Origin: CAYUTA01 sp964447605
GTDB taxonomy: Bacteria; Bacillota; Clostridia; Christensenellales; CAG-138
Direction: 5' to 3'
DNA: 64,000 nt
Assembly (NCBI GenBank): GCA_964447605.1
Contig: CAYUTA010000006.1
Coordinates: 17,616 to 81,615 of the forward strand
The position numbers were made by a program, and so were the translations under genes. Below are positions 52,177 through 61,366 of this stretch, in pieces. The notes beneath the pieces were generated by a model that saw nothing but the letters and a program-made list of their open reading frames with translations, had not been told where the DNA came from and did no database searches. Position 1 is the stretch's first letter. Each line of letters begins with the position of its first letter.

Positions 52177-52662
52177 TTACTTCTCCTTGTTCAATCGTCT
52201 TTTCATGGTCTTTTCAACCGCGTTGAGAATGTTTTCATACCCCGTACAGCGGCACAGATGCCCGGAAAGCTGCTTTCTCAGCTCCTCGCGCGTATATTCC
52301 CTGCCGGATTCGAGGAGTTCGACCGCCGTCATGATGAAGCCCGGCGTGCAGAAGCCGCATTGCACCGCCGCTTCGTCGACAAACGCCCGCTGGATATCGG
52401 AGAGCTCGCCGTTGGGGCCAAGCAGGCTTTCGAGCGTGCGGATATGCCTGCCATCGGCCCAGACGGCAAGATAGATGCACGAGTTGAAGCACTCCCCGTC
52501 GATGAGCACATTGCATGCGCCGCACTCGCCCACCTCACAGCCTTTTTTTACGGAGGTCAGGCGGTAATCATTGCGGAGCATATCGGTCAAGGACGCGCGC
52601 ACGTCCACATAGGTCTCCACATCTTTTCCGTTGACGTTGCATTTGACCAGCTGTTTTTGCAT
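52177..52662 (-). CDS. Molybdenum hydroxylase [2Fe-2S] subunit (set C)
   Basis: A 161-residue iron-sulfur subunit with KKGCEVGECGACNVLIDGE and, in the second half, QCGFCTPGFIM and GHLCRCTGYENIL; all eight cluster cysteines are present. The first cluster loop has Glu instead of the usual Gly after the first cysteine and Asn for Thr after ACG, setting it apart from sets A and B. Its start overlaps the FAD gene stop (TAATG). Confidence 0.92.
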   Translation of the reverse strand: MQKQLVKCNVNGKDVETYVDVRASLTDMLRNDYRLTSVKKGCEVGECGACNVLIDGECFNSCIYLAVWADGRHIRTLESLLGPNGELSDIQRAFVDEAAVQCGFCTPGFIMTAVELLESGREYTREELRKQLSGHLCRCTGYENILNAVEKTMKRRLNKEK

Positions 52663-53543
52663 TACAATGCACCTCCTGCGCGTTTGATGGCCTCGGTCAG
52701 ACCCCTGCGGGCCAGCTCGCCGATGATTTGCAAACGGAATTCCTTGGTTGCCCGCCAGCTTGTGCGCGGGTTCACGTCCTCGAGCACGGCCTTGCCAAAC
52801 AGCGCGACGGTCTCTTTCGACGCAGGCTTGCCCTTGACGGCGGCCTCCGCCGTAACCGCGCGCAGCGGAACCGGTCCGGCAACGCCATAGCCGACGCGCG
52901 CGCGTTCAATGGTCTTTTTGTCCTTGCCGAGCACCACGTTGACCGAACAGCCGATGGTGGCGATATCCATGGCATTGCGCATGGCGTACTTGATGTAGTA
53001 CCCATAGCAGTTGACATAGCTCTCCTTTTTGATAAGAATGGCGGTCAACAGCTCGTCATTTTCGAGCGCCACCCTGCCGGGTCCGATATAGAACTCCCGG
53101 TCGGGGACGCGGCGCACGCCGTTGGCGCCGGTGATTTCGAGCACCGCGTCATAGGCAAACAGGGTGCTGGCCGAGTCCGCGCTGGTCACGCCGTTGCAGA
53201 CGTTGCCGCCGATGGTGCCGATGTTGCGCAGCTGCGGTCCGCCCGCCATGTCGGTGGCCTCCCCCAGCACGGGAATGTATTTTTGAATCAGCGGGTCCTT
53301 CGTAATGTGAGAAAAACTCGTCAGCGGCAGAATGCGCAGCGTGCCGTTGACGTCCATTTCAACGCCGCGCAGCTCGTCGAGCTTATGGATGCTGATCAGC
53401 TCGCAGCCGGCCAGCTTGCCCTCGCGCATTTTAATGAGCACGTCGCTGCCGCCGGCAATCAGCACGGCGTCCGGGTGCGCGACGCGCAGGGTGATTGCGT
53501 CGGCTGCGGATTTTGCTTCGTAAAGCGCGCTAAAATCATACAT
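52662..53543 (-). CDS. Molybdenum hydroxylase FAD-binding subunit (set C)
   Basis: A 293-residue flavoprotein subunit with LIAGGSDVLIKMREGKL (about residue 29) and GPQLRNIGTIGGNVCNGV (about 108-125), which is the expected FAD-binding pair, followed by the C-terminal domain ending RRGLTEAIKRAGG. The ATG follows a modest AAGGAGG site 16 bases after the molybdenum subunit. A tyrosine cluster VNCYGYYIKYA is present in the acceptor-side region. Confidence 0.92.
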   Translation of the reverse strand: MYDFSALYEAKSAADAITLRVAHPDAVLIAGGSDVLIKMREGKLAGCELISIHKLDELRGVEMDVNGTLRILPLTSFSHITKDPLIQKYIPVLGEATDMAGGPQLRNIGTIGGNVCNGVTSADSASTLFAYDAVLEITGANGVRRVPDREFYIGPGRVALENDELLTAILIKKESYVNCYGYYIKYAMRNAMDIATIGCSVNVVLGKDKKTIERARVGYGVAGPVPLRAVTAEAAVKGKPASKETVALFGKAVLEDVNPRTSWRATKEFRLQIIGELARRGLTEAIKRAGGAL

Positions 53544-53558
53544 GTGTCAGATTCCTCC

Positions 53559-55841
53559 TTACAGCAGGCCTTCTTCGGTGAACCGGTCGAATAGCGCGTG
53601 CGGCGAAAGCGGCGCGATGTTAACGGGCACGCCGGTCGCGTTGAGCACCGCGTTACGGATGGCGGGCGCGCCGGGACAGGCCGGCGGCTCGCCGAGCGCC
53701 TTGGTGCCGAACGGGCTTGTTGGCTCTGGGTTTTCAACAAACTCCGCGCGCAGGTCGGGATGGTCCAGCATGGTTGAGAGCTTGTAGTCGAGCAGATTGT
53801 TGTTCAGCGGCCGCCCCGTTTTCTGATCGAACAGCAGCTGCTCGGATAGGCCGTAGCCGATGGCCATGCTCATGCCGCCGTGTACCTGCGCCTCGGCCAG
53901 CGCCGGGTTGATGAGCGTGCCGCAGTCGTGGACGTTTATCATGTTCAGCAGCTTTACCTTGCAAAGCGGAATATCCACCTCCACCTCGGCAAAGCAGCAG
54001 CCGAACGAATATGCGTTGGACTTGATCTGCGCGGTGGCTTCGGCAGTCAGGTGCTCGCTGTGCGCAAGGCTGTAGAGCGCCTCGGTGGCCAGTTCGCCCA
54101 GGCTCATGAGTACCCGGCCGTCGGAAACGCGCACGATGCCGCCGTCGCGGATATCCAGGTTGGACACAGGCATGCGCGTCAGCTCGCGGGCATAATCGAG
54201 GATGCGGCTACGCAGTAGTTTCCCTGTTTTTTGGATGGAAAAGCCCCCCACGTAGGTCTGACGCGAAGCATACGCGCCCGTTCCAAACGGGGTGATGTCC
54301 GTATCCTGCGTGCTGATGACATGCACGCTTTCAAACGGCACGCCGACCGCGTCGGCCGCCATCTGCGCGAAGACGGTGTCACAGCCCTGGCCGATTTCGG
54401 TTTCGCCGGTCTGGAGCTGCAGCGAGCCGTCCTGATTGAGCACCATGCGGCAGGAGGAACTTTCCAGCGAAATGGGCCAGACCGCCGTGTTGTACCAGAA
54501 GATGGACATGCCGACGCCGCGGCGGATAGCGCCGGTCTGGTTTGCGTATGCCCCGCGCTTGCGGTCGTAGTCGATATAGGCCTTTCCCTTTTCAATGCAC
54601 TGGTTGAAGCTGTCGAAATAGTTTTCATTTTTCGAAAACCCGTCCACATAGCCCACCGGCATCATATTTCTCTGCCGCAGCGCAAGCGGATCCATGCCAA
54701 GCGCCCCGGCAACGTCTTCGATGTGGCTCTCCCCGGCAAACATGGCCTGCGGAATGCCGTAACCGCGCATCGCGCCGGAAGCGGGCTTGTTGGTGAACAC
54801 CGTATACGCGTCGCACTCCACGTTGTCGCAGGGGTAGAGCTGCGGGAACGCGCCCATGCCCTTGGCCACAATTCCGTGGCCGTGGGAGGCATAACCGCCC
54901 TGATCGGAGTAGCACTCGAGCTTGCGGGCAACGAACGCGCCGTCCGGCCGCACATAGGAGACGATATGGCTGCGGATGGCGTGGCGCACACGGTTGCTGA
55001 CAAACGTTTCCTCGCGCGACACGTCCAGCTTGACAAGCCTGCCGCCGACCTGCGCGGCGCAATAGGCGCACAGGGGTTCATACAGCGCGTCCTGCTTGTT
55101 GCCAAAGCCGCCGCCGATGTATGGCTTCACGATTCGCACGCTGCCCCAAGGCCGGCCGATCGCCTGGCCGACGATGCGGCGCACGATGTGCGGAATCTGC
55201 GTGCTCGAGGTGACCACGATCTTGCCCGCCTGCTCCTCGGCATAGCAGATGTGGTTTTCAATGTGGCAGTGCTGCACGGTGGGCGTGTCGTACCAGCCCT
55301 CGACGCGGATGAGCCCCGGCTCCTTTCTCGCGGTTTCGTAGTCGCCCTTCCGAATGCCCGTGTGCGCAAGGATATTGTTCGGGAAATTCTCATGTATCTG
55401 CGGCGCGCCCTCCCGCATGGCCTCCTGCGCGTCGAGCACGAACGGGTATTCCTCATATTCCACCTTTATGGCCCGCACGGCGCGGGCGGCCGCAACATCG
55501 TCCTCGGCGATGACCGCCGCAACATCGTCTCCATAATAGCGCACGTGCGCGTTGAGCAGCAACCGGTCGGCCACGTCCTGATGGTGCGGGTCGGTCGACC
55601 ACGGATGCCCCGCGGTCGGGAACGGCAGGTTCGGCACATCGAAGCAGGTGATGATTTTGACCACGCCGGGAATTTTTTCAGCCTCCGACGCGTCCACATG
55701 CCTGACCATGCCGTGCGCTATGGTGGAATGATGAATCTTCACCACAAGGGCGCTCCTGTCGAGCAAATCTTCGGTATAACGCGCGCGGCCAGTGACCTTG
55801 TCGACGGCGTCGACGCGCTTTACGCCTTTTCCAACGTTCAT
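53559..55841 (-). CDS. Xanthine dehydrogenase-family molybdenum-binding subunit (set C)
   Basis: A 760-residue large subunit with the cofactor loop IGGGFGNKQD, GAMRGYGIPQ, GETEIGQG and FGTKALGEPPACPGA with the catalytic glutamate. Its order Mo, FAD, Fe-S matches set B, but it is cotranscribed with adenine deaminase upstream, which would feed it hypoxanthine. That makes hypoxanthine/xanthine oxidation the most natural reading for set C. AGGAGG lies before the ATG, 9 bases after the adenine deaminase stop. Confidence 0.9.
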   Translation of the reverse strand: MNVGKGVKRVDAVDKVTGRARYTEDLLDRSALVVKIHHSTIAHGMVRHVDASEAEKIPGVVKIITCFDVPNLPFPTAGHPWSTDPHHQDVADRLLLNAHVRYYGDDVAAVIAEDDVAAARAVRAIKVEYEEYPFVLDAQEAMREGAPQIHENFPNNILAHTGIRKGDYETARKEPGLIRVEGWYDTPTVQHCHIENHICYAEEQAGKIVVTSSTQIPHIVRRIVGQAIGRPWGSVRIVKPYIGGGFGNKQDALYEPLCAYCAAQVGGRLVKLDVSREETFVSNRVRHAIRSHIVSYVRPDGAFVARKLECYSDQGGYASHGHGIVAKGMGAFPQLYPCDNVECDAYTVFTNKPASGAMRGYGIPQAMFAGESHIEDVAGALGMDPLALRQRNMMPVGYVDGFSKNENYFDSFNQCIEKGKAYIDYDRKRGAYANQTGAIRRGVGMSIFWYNTAVWPISLESSSCRMVLNQDGSLQLQTGETEIGQGCDTVFAQMAADAVGVPFESVHVISTQDTDITPFGTGAYASRQTYVGGFSIQKTGKLLRSRILDYARELTRMPVSNLDIRDGGIVRVSDGRVLMSLGELATEALYSLAHSEHLTAEATAQIKSNAYSFGCCFAEVEVDIPLCKVKLLNMINVHDCGTLINPALAEAQVHGGMSMAIGYGLSEQLLFDQKTGRPLNNNLLDYKLSTMLDHPDLRAEFVENPEPTSPFGTKALGEPPACPGAPAIRNAVLNATGVPVNIAPLSPHALFDRFTEEGLL

Positions 55842-55850
55842 AGTGTCCTC

Positions 55851-57557
55851 CTACTGGTTATCGGTATGATTGAGAAACTCCATTTGGGTTACGTCGAACA
55901 CGCCCATATCCGTCAGCCGTACTTCGGGAATCACCGGCAGGGCGATAAAAGACAGCGTGATGAACGGGTCGGATTCCGTACGGATGCCGAGCGTTTCGGC
56001 GGCCCGGAGCAGCTGCTGCTGATGGCGCAGGATGTTTTCGAGCGGCGCGTCGGACATCAGCCCCGCAACCGGCAGCGAGAGCTTTGCCAGCACCTCGCCG
56101 TTATGCACGACCGCATAGCCGCCGCCGCATTCCTCCAGCACATCGATGGCCTTATACATATCCGCATCGTTATCGCCGCAGACAATGAGATTATGCGAGT
56201 CGTGACCGACCGTGGTGGCAATCGCGCCGTCCTTGATGGCAAACCCGCGGTAGATCCCCACTCCCGTGCGGCCGGAGGCGTGGTGCCGCTCCAGCACCGC
56301 CAGCTTCAGCAGCCCGTCGCGCGCGGCAAAGCAGCCGTTCTGCGTCGGCACCTCCTCGTAGACGAGTTCGGTCGTCAGTTCCTTTGGCAACTGCCGGATC
56401 ACAGGCATCGGACCCGTGACCGGCAGCTTCAGCGCGCCCGGCTTGCGGGGGGCGAGGTGGACGCTGTTGTAAATCTTGGGATCCGGCTTCAGGTGAACGT
56501 CGGTATTGGGCTCAAACAGCTTGCCGTCGGTAATGACAAACCGCGGGTTAAAATCGGTGAGATTGTCAAACAGCACCAGATCCGCGCGATAGCCCGGCGC
56601 AACCGCGCCGTAGTGGCGGATGCCATAGGTATTGGCGGTGTTGATCGTGGCCATCTGCACGGCATGAAGAGGATCGATCCCGTTGGCCACGGCGCGGCGC
56701 AGGATGTAGTTGATGTGCCCCTCGTCACGGATGTTTTCCAGATGTTTATCATCGGTGCAGAACATCATGCGGCGGGTTGGAATGTGGTTTTTGGCAATCT
56801 GCGCCATCACGTCCTCGATGGCGCGGGACGCCGAGCCCAGCCGCAGGTGGATGCGCAAACCCTTGCGCAGCTTTTCAATCACCTCTTCATAGGTGATGCA
56901 TTCATGGTCTGTGTGCGGCCCGGCCATGCAGTAGGCGTTGAGCGCATCGCCGGAAAGTCTGGGCGCGTGTCCGTCGATGGGGTGATGCCGGAAGAGATGC
57001 AGCTTGTCAAGCATCTCGCCGTCGCCCTCGACGGTGGAAATATAGTCCATCACCTCGCCGAGGCCGAGGATGCGCGGATGGTCCATAAACGGCTCCAGAT
57101 CGCGCGCGGTCAGCTTGGCGCCGCTGGTTTCAAACGCGGTGCAGGGCACGCAGCTCGGGCACATAACAAAAACGGAAAGGGGCAGCCATTCCGTTTGGTC
57201 GAGCATATATTGGACGCCGTCCGCACCGCATACGTTGGCAATCTCATGCGGATCGGCAATGATGGACGTTGTGCCTTTTTCCAGAATCACGTTGGCAAAG
57301 CGGGAGGGATGCGCCATCGAAGACTCGATATGCACATGACCGTCAAAAAGGCCGGGCGTTAAGTACCCGCCCTTCGCGTCGATTTCAACCCTGCCGGAAT
57401 ACTCGCCCACGCCCAGGATGATGCCGTCGCGCATCGCGACGTCCCCCTCGATGATCTCCTCAGTAAAAACATTGACGATTTTTGCATTCTTAATGACCAG
57501 GGCGGCGTTTCGGCTGGCCGCATTGAGAATTGCAGCGCGCAGACGTGATTTTTGCAA
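55851..57557 (-). CDS. adeC: Adenine deaminase
   Basis: A 568-residue AdeC-type amidohydrolase that converts adenine to hypoxanthine and ammonia. The metal motif GLFDGHVHIESSM, then EKGTTSIIADPHEIANVCG, and the C-terminal adenine deaminase domain with TVGHDSHNLIVCGDND are all typical, as is the length. The start is a TTG at 57557 with a weak GGGTGA site. It is the first gene of a five-gene operon (adeC, Mo, FAD, Fe-S, aminotransferase) with promoter at 57581-57609. Confidence 0.95.
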   Translation of the reverse strand: MQKSRLRAAILNAASRNAALVIKNAKIVNVFTEEIIEGDVAMRDGIILGVGEYSGRVEIDAKGGYLTPGLFDGHVHIESSMAHPSRFANVILEKGTTSIIADPHEIANVCGADGVQYMLDQTEWLPLSVFVMCPSCVPCTAFETSGAKLTARDLEPFMDHPRILGLGEVMDYISTVEGDGEMLDKLHLFRHHPIDGHAPRLSGDALNAYCMAGPHTDHECITYEEVIEKLRKGLRIHLRLGSASRAIEDVMAQIAKNHIPTRRMMFCTDDKHLENIRDEGHINYILRRAVANGIDPLHAVQMATINTANTYGIRHYGAVAPGYRADLVLFDNLTDFNPRFVITDGKLFEPNTDVHLKPDPKIYNSVHLAPRKPGALKLPVTGPMPVIRQLPKELTTELVYEEVPTQNGCFAARDGLLKLAVLERHHASGRTGVGIYRGFAIKDGAIATTVGHDSHNLIVCGDNDADMYKAIDVLEECGGGYAVVHNGEVLAKLSLPVAGLMSDAPLENILRHQQQLLRAAETLGIRTESDPFITLSFIALPVIPEVRLTDMGVFDVTQMEFLNHTDNQ

Positions 57558-57580
57558 ATTACTTCACCCACCTTTTTGTA

Positions 57581-57609
57581 AGTATAGCATACGGATTTTT
57601 AGATTTGAA
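57581..57609 (-). promoter_or_regulatory. Promoter of the adeC / hydroxylase C operon
   Basis: Minus-strand TTCAAA (57604-57609), 17-base spacer, TATACT (57581-57586), about 15 bases from the transcript start to the TTG codon region. Confidence 0.6.
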
Positions 57610-57690
57610 GTCCCTCAACGGTTATTTTTTTGATAATCTATGCAATATGGGGGATACGCCGTTCCCGCTGTGTTTGGGCCGGTTTATCCC

Positions 57691-57719
57691 TTGTCAACGC
57701 GGGATGGGTATGCTACACT
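57691..57719 (+). promoter_or_regulatory. Promoter of the hydantoinase-mocA-guaD operon
   Basis: TTGTCA (57691-57696), 17-base spacer, TACACT (57714-57719), divergent from the adeC promoter. Confidence 0.65.
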
Positions 57720-57766
57720 CAGTCATGGAAAAACATGTGCATTTTGAAAAAGCGGGAGGGATGCGA

Positions 57767-59137
57767 ATGCGCGTCTTAATACAAAACGGTACCGTTGTGC
57801 AAAGCGGAGGCCTGACGCAAGCGGACGTTCTCATCAGGGACGGCAGAATCGTCCGGCTTGGCAATGCCCCCGGCGACGCTGTCGACGAGGTGATCGACGC
57901 CGCCGGATGCTATGTGTTTGCCGGCTTTATCGATACGCACACGCATTTTGACCTGGACCTTGGCATAACCGTCACTGCGGATAATTTTGTGACCGGCACA
58001 AAGGCGGCCGTGCTGGGCGGCACCACCTGTGTGCTCGACTTTGCCACGCAGAACCGCGGCATGCGCATGCAGGACGCGCTCGACCTCTGGCATAAAAAAG
58101 CCCGGGGTGCAAGCTGCAACTACGGGTTCCATATGGCGGTTTCAGAATGGAACGAGGCGCGCATTGCCGAGATCGATTCGATGGTCTCGCAGGGCGTTAC
58201 CTCCTTTAAAATGTACATGGTCTACGACGCCATGCGCGTGTCGGACGGCGATATCTACTCGGCGCTCAAGCTTGCCGCGGCGCGCAATTGCATCGTGGGC
58301 GTCCACTGCGAAAATTTTGATGTGCTCAACGAGCGCATCCGCGAACTGCATGCGGCGGGCGTGTTCGCGCTGACCGGCCATCCGCTGGCGCGGCCGAATC
58401 CGGTGGAGGCCGAGGGCGTGGCCCGGCTGATGCGCATTGCGGAGCTTGCCAACGCGCCGGCTTTTGTGGTGCATCTTTCCACGCACGAGGGGCTTGAGGA
58501 GGCCCGGCGCGCCCGCGCCCGCGGGCAGGAGGTCTATCTTGAGACGTGCCCGCAGTATCTTGTTTTGGAAGATACCTGCTATGACAAACCGGACGCGGAG
58601 CGGTTTATTATGTCGCCGCCCCTGCGCAAGCCCGCCGATTGTGACGCGCTGCTTGGCGCGGCGGCACGGGGTGAAATCGACGTGATCGGCACGGATCACT
58701 GCTCGTTTACCCTTGCGCAAAAGGCGCTTGGCAACGGCGACTTTGCCAAAGTGCCCAACGGGAGCGCGGGCGTACAGAACCGCGCGCAGCTGATCTATAC
58801 CTACGCCGTTGAAACGGGGCGAATCACGCTCCCGCAGATGGCGGCGCTGCTTTCGGAAAACGCCGCGAAGCTCTTTGGCATGTACCCGAAAAAAGGCGTG
58901 ATTTCCGCCGGCAGCGACGCGGATATCGCAATCTACGACCCCGGCGGCACGTCTGACATTTCATACCGCACAAACGCGCATCACTGCGACAATTCGCCCT
59001 ACGAGGGCGTCAAGGTGCACGGGAGTGTCCGGCACGTGCTGCTCAACGGCGTACGCGTTGTGCGCGACGGCAGGTTGGAGCGGCCGGGCATGGGACGATA
59101 CGTATTCCGCGGCCCGTCCATGCGCCCGAGAAGATGA
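57767..59137 (+). CDS. Dihydropyrimidinase / hydantoinase-family cyclic amidase
   Basis: A 456-residue amidohydrolase that opens a cyclic imide or hydantoin ring. It has DTHTHFDLD (metal His-x-His), the lysine in SFKMYMVYD near residue 147 that is normally carboxylated to bridge two metals, ENFDVLNERI with its metal histidine just before, HLSTHEG, and GTDHCSFT with the metal aspartate. Closest kin are dihydropyrimidinase and E. coli HyuA (phenylhydantoinase), the latter also found beside MocA-like and guanine-deaminase-like genes. The start is the ATG 6 bases behind GGGAGGG; the ATG two codons earlier abuts the site. Confidence 0.9.
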   Translation: MRVLIQNGTVVQSGGLTQADVLIRDGRIVRLGNAPGDAVDEVIDAAGCYVFAGFIDTHTHFDLDLGITVTADNFVTGTKAAVLGGTTCVLDFATQNRGMRMQDALDLWHKKARGASCNYGFHMAVSEWNEARIAEIDSMVSQGVTSFKMYMVYDAMRVSDGDIYSALKLAAARNCIVGVHCENFDVLNERIRELHAAGVFALTGHPLARPNPVEAEGVARLMRIAELANAPAFVVHLSTHEGLEEARRARARGQEVYLETCPQYLVLEDTCYDKPDAERFIMSPPLRKPADCDALLGAAARGEIDVIGTDHCSFTLAQKALGNGDFAKVPNGSAGVQNRAQLIYTYAVETGRITLPQMAALLSENAAKLFGMYPKKGVISAGSDADIAIYDPGGTSDISYRTNAHHCDNSPYEGVKVHGSVRHVLLNGVRVVRDGRLERPGMGRYVFRGPSMRPRR

Positions 59138-59724
59138 GGCTCGGCTGCATCCTGCTGGCCGCCGGTTGCGGCAGGCGCTTCGGCGGAAACAAGCTGGCAT
59201 ATTGCATCGGCGGCGAGCCCATGATTGCGCATGCATGCGCGCTGCATGCGACGCTTGATTATGCCGTGCGCGTGCTGGTTGCAAAGCCGGACGATGCGCT
59301 TGTGCATGCATATGCCGCGCGGTATGGGTTCACGCTTGCCGTCAACCCGCGGTTTGAACAGGGCATCGGTACGAGCGCGGCGGCGGGCATGGATGCCCTG
59401 ACGGCTGCCGGCGCGCCGCTTGACGGCACGCTGTTTGCCGTTTGCGATCAGCCGTATCTCAGCGCCGAAACGGTAAACGCGCTGATTGCCCGCTTCATCG
59501 ACCGGCCTGCATGCATCGTTGCCCCCACGTTTGACGGCAGGCGCGGCAACCCGGTCATTTTTCCGCGCGCGCTGTTTGATCAACTCCGTTCGCTGAACGG
59601 CGACACCGGCGGCGCGGCGGTGATTCGGAGCAATCCGCATCTGTTGCGGCTTGTACCGGTACCCCTGGGCAGGGAACTTATGGATATCGATACGCGCGGC
59701 GCGGTGGACCATTTGAAAAAATAA
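59134..59724 (+). CDS. mocA: MocA-like molybdenum cofactor cytidylyltransferase
   Basis: A 196-residue nucleotidyltransferase of the MobA/MocA group. GCILLAAGCGRRFGGNKLAY is the nucleotide loop with its basic signature, FAVCDQPYLS gives the metal-binding Asp/Gln region, and PTFDGRRGNPVIFPRALF is a conserved block of the MocA branch. MocA adds CMP to molybdopterin to make the cytosine dinucleotide cofactor used by many xanthine-dehydrogenase-family enzymes, so the product likely serves the hydroxylases nearby. It overlaps the hydantoinase stop (ATGA). E. coli YgfJ, in the comparable cluster, is a homologue. Confidence 0.88.
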   Translation: MRLGCILLAAGCGRRFGGNKLAYCIGGEPMIAHACALHATLDYAVRVLVAKPDDALVHAYAARYGFTLAVNPRFEQGIGTSAAAGMDALTAAGAPLDGTLFAVCDQPYLSAETVNALIARFIDRPACIVAPTFDGRRGNPVIFPRALFDQLRSLNGDTGGAAVIRSNPHLLRLVPVPLGRELMDIDTRGAVDHLKK

Positions 59725-59822
59725 CATAAATCTGCGTGTATGGCGGCCGATCCATACCCGTTCCCGTCCAAGCGGCGGGTCGGCATGTCCGGCAAGGCAG
59801 GCAAGGAGTTGAACAAAACCGT

Positions 59823-61094
59823 ATGCTCACCATATTGAAAGGGAACATCGTGGAGGCGCGAACACTCGGCGCGCTGAGCCTCACCCCGAATGGATATCTC
59901 GTGCTGGAGGACGGCGTGATTGCGGGCGTGTTTGACGCGCTGCCCGCGCGCTATGAGAACGTGCCCGTAACCGATTACGGCGGCAGGCTGATTTTGCAGG
60001 CGTTTTGCGACATGCATCTGCATGCGCCGCAGTATCCCATGCTGGGAATCGGCATGGATTTGCCGCTGCTGGATTGGCTTTCAACCTATACGTTCCCGGT
60101 GGAGGCGCAGTTTGCCGACCTCGCGTATGCGCGCATGCAATATGCCGATTTGGCAAAAAAGCTGGCGGATAACGGTACGACGCGCGCCTGCGTTTTTTCC
60201 TCCATTCATTGCGACGCAACCCTTGCGCTGATGGACGCGCTGGAAAACGCGGGTGTTTGCGGGTACGTCGGCAAGGTGAACATGGACCGCAACGGCGGGG
60301 AACGCTATGAGGAAACGACCGATGGCTCCAAGGCGGAAACGCTGCGCTGGCTGGACGGCTGCGCGCAATTTTCCCGCGTAAAGCCGATCCTTACCCCGCG
60401 CTTTACGCCCACCTGCACCGACAGGCTGATGGCGTGGCTTGGCGGTGTTGCAAAGGAGCGCGGCCTTTTCGTGCAGTCGCACCTTTCGGAAAACACGGCC
60501 GAGATCGAATGGGTCCGGCAGCTGCATCCCGATTGCGCGCAGTATTGGGAAACCTATGAAAAATTTGGTTTGTTCAACGACCATACCATCATGGCCCACT
60601 GCGTGTATTCCGACGCGCGTGAGCAGCAGGCCATGCGCGCGCACAACGTACTGGTCGCGCACTGCCCGGATTCCAACATCAACATTTGCAGCGGTCTTGT
60701 GCCGGTGCGCGAGATGCTCGACCGCGGACTTTGGGTCGGACTGGGCTCGGATATCGCCGGCGGCGCGCAGCTGTCCATGCTGCGTGTGATGACGTCTGCC
60801 ATCCGCATGTCGAAAGCGCAACGCATCAACACCGACTGGCAAACGCCGTTTTTAACCGTGGCCGAGGCATACTATCTCGGCACGACCGCCGGGGCAAAAT
60901 ACTTTGGTGCGGGCGACGGGTTTGCGCCGGGCGACAGGCTGCACGCGGTTGTGATTGACGACGGCAATTTTCCCAAAACGCACGAGGCGATCACGCTTGC
61001 CGAGCGGTTTGAACGGGCGATTTATCTGGCCGACGCACAGAACATCATCGCCGTCTATTCCGATGGACGGCAGATCAAGCGGTTGCAAGCATAG
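59823..61094 (+). CDS. guaD: Guanine deaminase
   Basis: A 423-residue GuaD-type amidohydrolase turning guanine into xanthine and ammonia. It carries DMHLHAPQYPMLGIGMDLPL (metal His-x-His and purine-binding residues), FVQSHLSENTAEIEWV, MAHCVYSD, VAHCPDSNINICSG and the metal aspartate in LGSDIAGG. Length fits the family. The ATG at 59823 is 14 bases behind AAGGAG, which is a long spacing, but no better in-frame start is seen. It ends the hydantoinase-mocA-guaD operon at a good terminator. Confidence 0.94.
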   Translation: MLTILKGNIVEARTLGALSLTPNGYLVLEDGVIAGVFDALPARYENVPVTDYGGRLILQAFCDMHLHAPQYPMLGIGMDLPLLDWLSTYTFPVEAQFADLAYARMQYADLAKKLADNGTTRACVFSSIHCDATLALMDALENAGVCGYVGKVNMDRNGGERYEETTDGSKAETLRWLDGCAQFSRVKPILTPRFTPTCTDRLMAWLGGVAKERGLFVQSHLSENTAEIEWVRQLHPDCAQYWETYEKFGLFNDHTIMAHCVYSDAREQQAMRAHNVLVAHCPDSNINICSGLVPVREMLDRGLWVGLGSDIAGGAQLSMLRVMTSAIRMSKAQRINTDWQTPFLTVAEAYYLGTTAGAKYFGAGDGFAPGDRLHAVVIDDGNFPKTHEAITLAERFERAIYLADAQNIIAVYSDGRQIKRLQA

Positions 61095-61183
61095 CGTGTA
61101 TGCGGTATGCGGCGTTGCCGGACGGCGCAAAATACATCCGAACCGGCGCACGCGCGCTTCTGCATGGCGCGTCATAAAAATTT

Positions 61184-61217
61184 ACAGGCGGTTCATTATT
61201 TCGGCCGCCTGTTTTTA
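61184..61217 (+). terminator. Terminator of the guaD operon
   Basis: 8-bp stem ACAGGCGG (61184-61191) with CCGCCTGT (61205-61212), 13-base loop and T5. Confidence 0.75.
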
Positions 61218-61366
61218 ACAGCGCAAGCTGTTATCAGCGTCTGATGCGGCTGTATTTTCAAATTAAATATATATTCAGCGAAACTTACGTTTAATATAGA
61301 AAAAATTTCTATTATCATAAGGGTATGAATCACATGAAATCACAACATCCTATGTAAGGACAGGAT

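Noticed and set aside
54231..57362. Plus-strand open frame of 1043 codons opposite set C and adeC
   Set aside because: Antisense to two clearly recognised genes; composition is that of a complement-strand shadow in high-GC sequence.
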